A stretch of DNA of 32,965 bases from Bacteroidota bacterium (lineage in GTDB: Bacteria > Bacteroidota > Bacteroidia > Chitinophagales > Saprospiraceae). The stretch covers positions 1 through 32,965 of the forward strand of contig JAKQLF010000167.1 in the NCBI GenBank assembly GCA_029567325.1. Direction: 5' to 3'. Under the pieces are notes generated by a model, which saw only the letters and a program-made list of their open reading frames with translations, searched no databases and was not told the origin of the DNA. Positions 27,145-32,965 of the stretch are shown here, in pieces. The number at the start of each line of letters is the position of its first letter. Position 1 is the first letter of the stretch. Position numbers and translations under genes: made by a program.

Positions 27145-27341
27145 GTGACAGTTAAGATGTGAAATGTGAGTAAATAGTAATGTCGTAGTGATGTAAATTG
27201 TGAATGTTAAAAAATGATAGGATGTTGAGCCAAGGCATGCCTTGCCTTTCTAGCTCGAATAAAATATTTGTATCATGCTATTGAAAACTTTCAGCAAATA
27301 CTAAATGGCAATTGAAATAACCAATAAATTTGAAGGTTGAT

Positions 27342-27349
27342 TATATTTG
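27342..27349 (+). promoter_or_regulatory. Bacteroidota -7 box TATATTTG upstream of the 5'-nucleotidase gene
   Basis: This is an exact TAnnTTTG match 94 bp before the chosen start. No -33 TTG at the canonical distance is evident, so the assignment is tentative. If right, the upstream in-frame start at 27347 would be too close to the -7 box to be used. Confidence 0.35.
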
Positions 27350-27442
27350 TTAAACCGATCTGAATATGGATTTTCAATAATTTTGGATAATAAGCAGGAA
27401 AAAAGATTTCAGATCGGAGTAATAAATAACCAATTGATTGAT

Positions 27443-28993
27443 ATGTCATACTTATCCAGAAGTTTTATTTTTTCAATTTTAGTATTATTGATAGCAAGCT
27501 GTGCTAGTACTAAAACTGTAAACAGTTTGCAGCAATCTAAAGATGATGGCAAAATTCAAGTTGCTATTTTACAAATGAATGATGTTTATGAAATCAGTGG
27601 AGTGGATGGTGGAAAGGTGGGCGGATTGGCAAGAGTTGCTCATTTCTACAAAGAGCTCAAACAAAAATATCCTCAATCAATGATGGTTTTAGCGGGCGAT
27701 TTTTTAAACCCATCCCTCATTGGTACAATGCGATATGAAGGCGATAGGATCAGAGGGCGTCAAATGGTGGAAGTATTAAATAGTATAAATCTAGATGTTG
27801 TAGCTTTTGGTAATCACGAATTTGATGTTCCTGAAGTAGATTTACAAAAGCGGATCAACGAATCAAATTTTGATTGGTTAGCGACTAATCTTGCACAGAT
27901 TTGCGGCAATAAGGAGTATCCTTTTTATAAGGAATTTGAAGGCAAAAAACATTTTCTACCGGAAAGTAAAGTTTATAAGTTTACAGATAGTGATGGAACT
28001 ACGCTAAATTTGGGCATGTTCTCCGCAACCATCAATAGCAATCCGGTTGACTATGTACATTATTTAAATCCGGATAGCTGTGCTTCTGTGGAAATAATGG
28101 AGCTCAAACCCCAAAGCGATGTTTTAATTGGATTGACCCATTTGACTATAACAGAAGACTTAGACTTAGCAAAAAAACATCCAGAAGTAGCTTTGATAAT
28201 GGGTGGACATGAACATGATCACAACTATCAAAAAGTTGGTAAAACCATTGTCGCAAAAGCCGATGCGAATGCCAAATCTGTTTACGTGCATATTCTTTCC
28301 TTCGATCATTCCAATAAAACAACAACGCTTGAATCTGACCTGGTTTATATGGATGAAAAGATAGGTTTGGATGTTGAGGCAACAAAGGTAATTCAAAAGT
28401 GGAATAGCATTTTGGACTCTGAGATCAAAAAAGTATTTCCAGAGCCATATGAAATTGTTTTCCACGCAGCCCAAGCATTGGATGGTAAAGAGATAACTAC
28501 AAGACATAAGCCGAGCAACATGGGTATTCTGTTTGCTCAGAGTGTAAAGAATGCCTCTAAAAACAATGCTCAAATAGGACTGATAAATAGTGGATCTATT
28601 CGCATTGACGATGAATTGCAGGGAGATATCCTTGCTTTAGACATCTTTCGGGCATTACCGTTTGGTGGAGCAATTTATGATGTAAAAATGAAAGGTAGCT
28701 TGCTTTTGGGAATCATGAGATATAGTGAAAAATCCAAAGGGCTAGGTGCTTATTTGCAATATACTGGTCTTGAAAAGAAGGAGGATAACTGGATGATTGA
28801 TGGTCAACCAATTGATCCTGAAAAACATTACATGATTGCCATGACCGACTTTTTGTTAAGAGGTTTGGATATACCTTTTTTAAATGAGCAGAATGAAGGA
28901 ATACTTGCCATCTACAAACCAAATGCAGAGGACGTTGCTGACAATAGGCTGGATGTAAGGCGAGCAATCATAGAATATCTAAAGACATTATGA
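27443..28993 (+). CDS. Lipoprotein 5'-nucleotidase/UshA-like metallophosphatase
   Basis: The start at 27443 is preferred over an in-frame codon at 27347 because it exposes a lipoprotein signal: a short charged start, a hydrophobic core, and lipobox LIASC with Cys20. The metallophosphatase domain has LQMNDVYE (D47), GDFLNPS (D86), GNHEFD (123-128), LTHLTI and GGHEHDH. A C-terminal 5'-nucleotidase substrate-binding domain follows, with GLINSGSIRID and FRALPFGGAIY. It should be anchored in the membrane facing the periplasm or surface and hydrolyse nucleotides or similar phosphoesters. The first metal motif is NDVYE rather than the more frequent NDxHG, as in one subgroup of the family. It converges with the cytochrome-like gene. 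Confidence 0.9.
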   Translation: MSYLSRSFIFSILVLLIASCASTKTVNSLQQSKDDGKIQVAILQMNDVYEISGVDGGKVGGLARVAHFYKELKQKYPQSMMVLAGDFLNPSLIGTMRYEGDRIRGRQMVEVLNSINLDVVAFGNHEFDVPEVDLQKRINESNFDWLATNLAQICGNKEYPFYKEFEGKKHFLPESKVYKFTDSDGTTLNLGMFSATINSNPVDYVHYLNPDSCASVEIMELKPQSDVLIGLTHLTITEDLDLAKKHPEVALIMGGHEHDHNYQKVGKTIVAKADANAKSVYVHILSFDHSNKTTTLESDLVYMDEKIGLDVEATKVIQKWNSILDSEIKKVFPEPYEIVFHAAQALDGKEITTRHKPSNMGILFAQSVKNASKNNAQIGLINSGSIRIDDELQGDILALDIFRALPFGGAIYDVKMKGSLLLGIMRYSEKSKGLGAYLQYTGLEKKEDNWMIDGQPIDPEKHYMIAMTDFLLRGLDIPFLNEQNEGILAIYKPNAEDVADNRLDVRRAIIEYLKTL

Positions 28994-29023
28994 AGGGAAA
29001 CTTTTTCGCCTTTTCATGAATAA

Positions 29024-29479
29024 TTAAGGATTACATGTGAGATTGGTTGCCCCTTGGCTGATCCATTTAGAAATCAAATTTATTTTATCTTCACTCATCC
29101 TTCCAGAAGGAGGCATGATATTGTTCTTGGATGTAATAGATAAGAATAATCTTGATTTCTCTGGTTCAAACGGTTTTATTCCCACAGTTTGAACCAATCT
29201 ATTATAATTTTCTGTCACCACACCGTTTTGCCTACTAGCAGCAGTGTGACAACCACCCAATGAACAATTTGTAAGTAGAATAGGAAGAATATCTTTTTCA
29301 AAATATACTGTATCTGGATTGCAGTTTGACATCATGTTGCTGGTGTCAACGGACGAAGTATCCATTCCCATTCCATCATCATCAGGCACCACATCTTGAG
29401 CGATTTGATCAAAAGAACATGATTGTAATAATGCAAAAAAGCAAACCACAACACCTAAAATTATTATTTTATGCCACAT
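29024..29479 (-). CDS. Small lipoprotein with cytochrome c-like CX4CH motif
   Basis: The start at ATG 29479 gives 151 residues and a clean lipoprotein signal, with LLQSC and Cys21; a longer TTG start at 29509 would add ten polar residues. An acidic, Met/Ser-rich linker (31-50) leads to a domain with VYFEKDILPILLTNC, then C72-SLGG-C77-H78, a possible haem site with four residues between the cysteines. The domain also has NNIMPP (M122, possible axial ligand) and DKINLISKWISQGA. The order of motifs matches Bacteroidota and Planctomycetes c-type cytochrome-like domains that normally have CxxCH. The role may be electron transfer at the cell surface; haem binding is unproven. Confidence 0.7.
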   Translation of the reverse strand: MWHKIIILGVVVCFFALLQSCSFDQIAQDVVPDDDGMGMDTSSVDTSNMMSNCNPDTVYFEKDILPILLTNCSLGGCHTAASRQNGVVTENYNRLVQTVGIKPFEPEKSRLFLSITSKNNIMPPSGRMSEDKINLISKWISQGATNLTCNP

Positions 29480-29635
29480 ATCTGAATTCTCTTTGATAAT
29501 ATTAGACAAGTACGGGGCAAAAACGTTTATTGGATCTCAAAGATTTTGGACAAAAAGAATTTTTCTTTGTTTCAATAGCTTCTTTCGGGAGTTCTTCTGG
29601 CCATTATTTGGCAGGATGGAATTATGAAAGCCATA

Positions 29636-30403
29636 TTATCTGCCCATCCAGCCTCCATCAACAACTAAAATCTCACCTGTCACATAATCTGATGCAGAAG
29701 AGGCTAAGAAAACAACAGGCCCTTTAAAGTCTTCGGGTTCTCCCCATCTTCCTGCCGGAATTCTACCAAGTATGGAAGCACTTCTTTCTGGGTCACTTCG
29801 CAAAGCCTTTGTATTATCAGTAGCGATATATCCTGGTGCAATACCATTGACTTGCACCCCCTTTGAAGACCACTCGTTTGCAAAAGCCTTGATCAAACTT
29901 CCTATAGCTCCTTTACTTGCTGCGTATCCTGGGACATTGATTCCTCCTTGGAAAGTAAGCAAAGAAGCGGTAAAGATAATTTTGCCCTTACCTTGTTCAA
30001 TCATCTTTTTACCAATTTCTCTAGTCAGGATGAACTGCGCATTTAAATTTATGTTGATCACTTGATCCCAATATTCATCAGAGTGTTCGGTTGCGGGATT
30101 TCTCAAAATTGTGCCGGCATTATTGACTAAAATATCTATTTTTTGATTCTGAATCAAGCTAGTAAATTCGTAAAGCGAATCTCTGTCATTAAAGTCAGTT
30201 TGATAGGCATCAAATTTCCTTCCCAAAGCCTTTATCTGTTGCTCAACTTCGCTTTCTCCTTTGATTAAACTTGTTGAAACTCCTATGATATCTGCTCCAG
30301 CTTCTGCCAAACCAATTGCCATCGCCATGCCTATTCCTCTTTTACATCCAGTTACCAGAGCAGTTTTTCCAGTAAGATCAAAGGACTTTAATATATTGGA
30401 CAT
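29636..30403 (-). CDS. kduD: 2-dehydro-3-deoxy-D-gluconate 5-dehydrogenase (KduD)
   Basis: This 255-residue short-chain dehydrogenase interconverts 3-deoxy-D-glycero-2,5-hexodiulosonate and 2-keto-3-deoxygluconate (KDG) in pectin/alginate-type uronate breakdown. The cofactor motif is TGCKRGIG (18-25), with NNAG, catalytic S147, Y160 and K164 (YAASK). Strings such as ALGRKFDAYQTDF, SLLTFQGGINVPGY, RIPAGRWGEPEDF and the final VVDGGWMGR are the KduD pattern. The length is standard. Another uronate-type dehydrogenase gene lies 133 bp upstream on the same strand. The usual partner KduI is not in the window. Confidence 0.88.
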   Translation of the reverse strand: MSNILKSFDLTGKTALVTGCKRGIGMAMAIGLAEAGADIIGVSTSLIKGESEVEQQIKALGRKFDAYQTDFNDRDSLYEFTSLIQNQKIDILVNNAGTILRNPATEHSDEYWDQVININLNAQFILTREIGKKMIEQGKGKIIFTASLLTFQGGINVPGYAASKGAIGSLIKAFANEWSSKGVQVNGIAPGYIATDNTKALRSDPERSASILGRIPAGRWGEPEDFKGPVVFLASSASDYVTGEILVVDGGWMGR

Positions 30404-30536
30404 TCGCCTTTTTAATTATTGAGTAACAATGATATGATTTTTTGTCACTTTTGGCTGAGCTGAGCAAGAGTTTTTTACATAATAAGCTCGATTGGCTTAA
30501 AATCTCAAGTACTTGTTGTAGGAAATTCAAATAAGA

Positions 30537-31343
30537 TCAAACCCCGGAAAATGCAGAAAAACCGCCGTCAATAGGGACTACAATTCCTGTGATAAAGGAA
30601 GAATGATCATCGCACAACCAAAGTATCGTGCTTACGAGTTCTTCAGGTCTGCCAAATCGCTTCATTGGAGTATTGTTGATAATTGTTTGTCCGCGGGCAG
30701 TAAGGCTACCATCTTCATTGAGCAATAGGGTTCTATTTTGATCTGCAATAAAGAATCCAGGTGCAATAGCATTTACCCTTATGCCTTCCCCATATTTCAG
30801 AGCCATTTCTACGGCCATTGACTTGGTGAAATTATCAACAGATGCTTTGGCGGCCGAATAACCAATCACTCGCGTCAAGGGTATGGATGCAGACATGGAA
30901 GATATATTGATTATACAGCCTGTATTTTTTTCTACCATAGCTTTAGCAAATGAAATTGATGGTATCACTGTGCCCAATAAATTGAGATCCATTACTTTAC
31001 CGAAATCTCCAATATTGAGGTCAAATACACTTTGGTTTGGGCCAATGGTTGCACCGGGCATATTTCCACCAGCTCCATTTATCAAAACATCGATCCTTCC
31101 ATGAGTTTTATAAATATGATCAACAACATTATCTACAGAATTTGCATCCATGACGTCGCATTGCATTGCATTCACATCCAAATTCAATTCTTTGAAATAT
31201 TTTTCTTTCTCTAGAAGTTTATCTGCACTTCTTGCCAAAATATAGACTGTAGCGCCTTCCTTAGTAATTCCTTCAGCAATGGCAACACCCAAGGTTCCAC
31301 TGCCACCCGTGATGGCAACAATTTTACCTTCCATTCGACTCAT
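30537..31343 (-). CDS. SDR-family D-mannonate oxidoreductase-like (fructuronate reductase)
   Basis: The product has 268 residues from ATG 31343; an in-frame ATG at 31373 would add ten residues and one at 31334 would remove three. The Rossmann motif is TGGSGTLG (12-19). NGAGGNMPGATIGPNQSVFDL is typical of the SDR group annotated as D-mannonate oxidoreductase, which would reduce D-fructuronate to D-mannonate. The catalytic set is S149, Y162 and K166 (YSAAK), and the enzyme ends in PIDGGFSAFSGV. It precedes kduD by 133 bp; both enzymes lead towards KDG, so a joint role in hexuronate use is likely. The classical UxuB belongs to another fold, hence no gene symbol is given. Confidence 0.78.
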   Translation of the reverse strand: MSRMEGKIVAITGGSGTLGVAIAEGITKEGATVYILARSADKLLEKEKYFKELNLDVNAMQCDVMDANSVDNVVDHIYKTHGRIDVLINGAGGNMPGATIGPNQSVFDLNIGDFGKVMDLNLLGTVIPSISFAKAMVEKNTGCIINISSMSASIPLTRVIGYSAAKASVDNFTKSMAVEMALKYGEGIRVNAIAPGFFIADQNRTLLLNEDGSLTARGQTIINNTPMKRFGRPEELVSTILWLCDDHSSFITGIVVPIDGGFSAFSGV

Positions 31344-31548
31344 TGTTTGATCTTTTTTTGGCCATAAATACAATATTCAAAAAGTCAAACAGTGCGGACA
31401 AAATCACACCTTTAAACCTTGAGAAAACCCAATTTTAATTATTTCTACTTTATTGGATGATTGGTAAAGCAGTCTTAATAATGGACCAAAAGTAACATTT
31501 AATTTATTTTGACCTAGTAAAACCTTTTTCCGAAAAGATATACTTTTA

Positions 31549-32965
31549 TTATTTTATCGCCGTGATGGAGCCAGACATAGTATTTTTAGCCCCATCATTC
31601 ATGACAATAGTGGCTACATAAATATAAACTCCTGAGATAGTCGGTAATCCTTTATTACTTCCATCCCATTGTTTTCCTTTGTAAATTAGAGAGCCCCATC
31701 GATCAAAAATGGATAATTCGATTTCTGCCACATATTCTTCGCTTCCAGATATATAAAAGAGGTCATTGAAGCCATCACCATTTGGCGAAAAAATGTTGGG
31801 AGCATATAATTTGTAATAATCCAAATGAAGATATACCAAACTGTCACATCCAATTGCAGATTTGAGGTTGACTAAGTGATCACCTTCATTTTTATAACTC
31901 TTTTTCTGAATTTTATACTCATCTCCTTCAAATATACGGGCAGAGACGGTATCAAACAATTCTCCCAAGACCTTTAAATTCATTGTGACAATACTATCAC
32001 AATTGTCTACAGATTTAAAGGTTTCTATGTAAGTTCCATTTTTATTCAATCGTTGCTTACCAAAGGCCAAAACATCATCCTTACAGATGGTTTTATTGAC
32101 ATTGGTAGTCAGAACAGGTATTGTAAAATCGTAAAATGAAGTTACTTTACAGGAGGAACCATCATCAATTAAAGTCTGATATTTGCCTTCTCCATGCATT
32201 CTTTTGAGTTGAGCTTGATCCTCGCCGACCAAAGCGATTCCATCTTTATACCATTGGTAATTGTATTCCTTGTAAAATGGTACTTTCAAAAGAAAATCGT
32301 CTTTACAAGGATGTGATACTTTGTCCACTTTAAATTCAAAACTTCTGATATCTGCCAATACTAAATTATCGAAAAAATAATAAGTGCTAACATTGACTAA
32401 AACTGGATCGCAATCAGGCCCGATGGCCATTGCATAGATATCTTGTGTAGGTGTCACGTCAATAAATACTTTTTCCCAAGAACCTCCTGATTGGCCAGTT
32501 ACGAATGTAGATCCCAACAGTACCCAATTTGGACCGTTTGTTGGGCAACCAAATTCAGCATTTCCTTTTCCGAATGGTAGGTTTTTGCAATCAGTAGTAC
32601 CAAAAAAAGTGACATTGATAGCCGGTGATCTTTGAGAGTTCACAAAACCTATAAAAAATTCAAATCTATAGGTTGTTCCAGCACGAAGAGGACTCAAGAG
32701 GCAGGCTCCTGCATATTCTTTCCAATTATAATCTGCTCCATTCTGGATCACCCTTCCATCTCTAAATCCAACCACTCCTTTACCGTCAGGAAATGGCAGC
32801 GGTGGTGGTAAATCTTCCCAGCCCATCCAGCCGCATTCATGAAGATAGTCTGTTGTTGGGTCAGATGCTTGAATCCAAACATCTGAACAATTGAGTTGCG
32901 CTCTTTCAGATGGACAGCAGCTTCGGTCTTCAAAAGAGGGATTGGGAATCAAGGAAATAGGCTCT
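31549..32965 (-). CDS. T9SS-exported protein with type-B sorting domain, N-terminus beyond the window
   Basis: The frame stays open to the window edge (preceding codons read EPIS before LIPNPSFED), so the signal peptide is missing. At least 470 residues remain. The first ~200 start with the LIPNPSFE block found at the mature start of many Bacteroidota surface proteins. They include AGTTYRFEFFIGF and end in YYFFDNLVLADI, resembling a carbohydrate-binding-like beta-sandwich. Next come Ig-like parts with YQWYKDGIAL, then two short repeats containing DNCDSIVTMNL and IGCDSLVYLHL. The C-terminus is the gliding-motility-associated domain: APNIFSPNGDGFNDLF, LSIFDRWGSLIY, ISGVYIYVATI. Surface display by T9SS is expected; the ligand is unknown. 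Confidence 0.87.
   Translation of the reverse strand, partial: EPISLIPNPSFEDRSCCPSERAQLNCSDVWIQASDPTTDYLHECGWMGWEDLPPPLPFPDGKGVVGFRDGRVIQNGADYNWKEYAGACLLSPLRAGTTYRFEFFIGFVNSQRSPAINVTFFGTTDCKNLPFGKGNAEFGCPTNGPNWVLLGSTFVTGQSGGSWEKVFIDVTPTQDIYAMAIGPDCDPVLVNVSTYYFFDNLVLADIRSFEFKVDKVSHPCKDDFLLKVPFYKEYNYQWYKDGIALVGEDQAQLKRMHGEGKYQTLIDDGSSCKVTSFYDFTIPVLTTNVNKTICKDDVLAFGKQRLNKNGTYIETFKSVDNCDSIVTMNLKVLGELFDTVSARIFEGDEYKIQKKSYKNEGDHLVNLKSAIGCDSLVYLHLDYYKLYAPNIFSPNGDGFNDLFYISGSEEYVAEIELSIFDRWGSLIYKGKQWDGSNKGLPTISGVYIYVATIVMNDGAKNTMSGSITAIK

Noticed and set aside
28166-28573. 135-codon minus-strand ORF inside the 5'-nucleotidase gene
   Set aside because: It is antisense to conserved metallophosphatase motifs, and its translation has no domain signal.

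Overview
The window looks like AT-rich chromosomal DNA from a Bacteroidota bacterium, probably of the Saprospiria/Chitinophagia type. The evidence is three secreted proteins with type IX secretion (T9SS) C-terminal sorting domains, a tmRNA whose tag reads GESNYALAA, TAnnTTTG-like -7 boxes, few purine-rich ribosome binding sites, a LytTR two-component pair, and an LptF/G permease of the Bacteroidota kind.

Region 1 (1-4912) is an accessory defence-type locus. Four genes run leftward as a tight operon: a small XRE regulator (4233-4021), a gamma-class N6-adenine DNA methyltransferase of the BsuBI/PstI/Eco57I kind (4012-2390), a fusion ATPase (2400-775) and a DUF4276/TOPRIM-like protein (773-63). 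The ATPase begins with what I recognise as the N-terminal domain of BsuBI/PstI restriction enzymes. Where the nuclease domain should follow, it carries an OLD/SMC-like AAA ATPase. The locus therefore resembles a BsuBI/PstI restriction-modification system in which the nuclease half was exchanged for an ATPase plus a separate TOPRIM-like effector. This is the main candidate for an undescribed system. Its last gene runs into what looks like the end of an IS21-like element at 66-106. A divergent, probably frameshifted gene of unknown function (4414-4912) lies behind the regulator, and the spacer between them holds direct and inverted repeats.

Region 2 (4913-8385) has an orphan ArsR regulator with a palindrome between its -7 box and its start, a GT-C-like multi-pass membrane protein, and a patatin-like phospholipase 6 bp downstream of it. 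Region 3 (8386-21224), all on the minus strand, encodes a 1824-residue T9SS adhesin-like protein, a secreted GH172/DUF2961 hydrolase, an FG-GAP/VCBS T9SS protein, the LptF/G permease and a HerA-like DUF853 ATPase.

Region 4 (21225-25242) has a decayed gene tail with a 21-bp coding repeat, the ssrA tmRNA with its terminator, a DUF1761 membrane protein, a bidirectional terminator, and a LytTR response regulator with its LytS-type kinase. Region 5 (25243-32965) has a secreted serine beta-lactamase-like hydrolase, a heptanucleotide repeat array, a lipoprotein 5'-nucleotidase, a small lipoprotein with a CX4CH haem-like motif, two short-chain dehydrogenases that both point to hexuronate/2-keto-3-deoxygluconate metabolism (KduD and a D-mannonate oxidoreductase-like enzyme), and a T9SS type-B protein cut by the window edge. 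No rRNA, tRNA or CRISPR array was seen.
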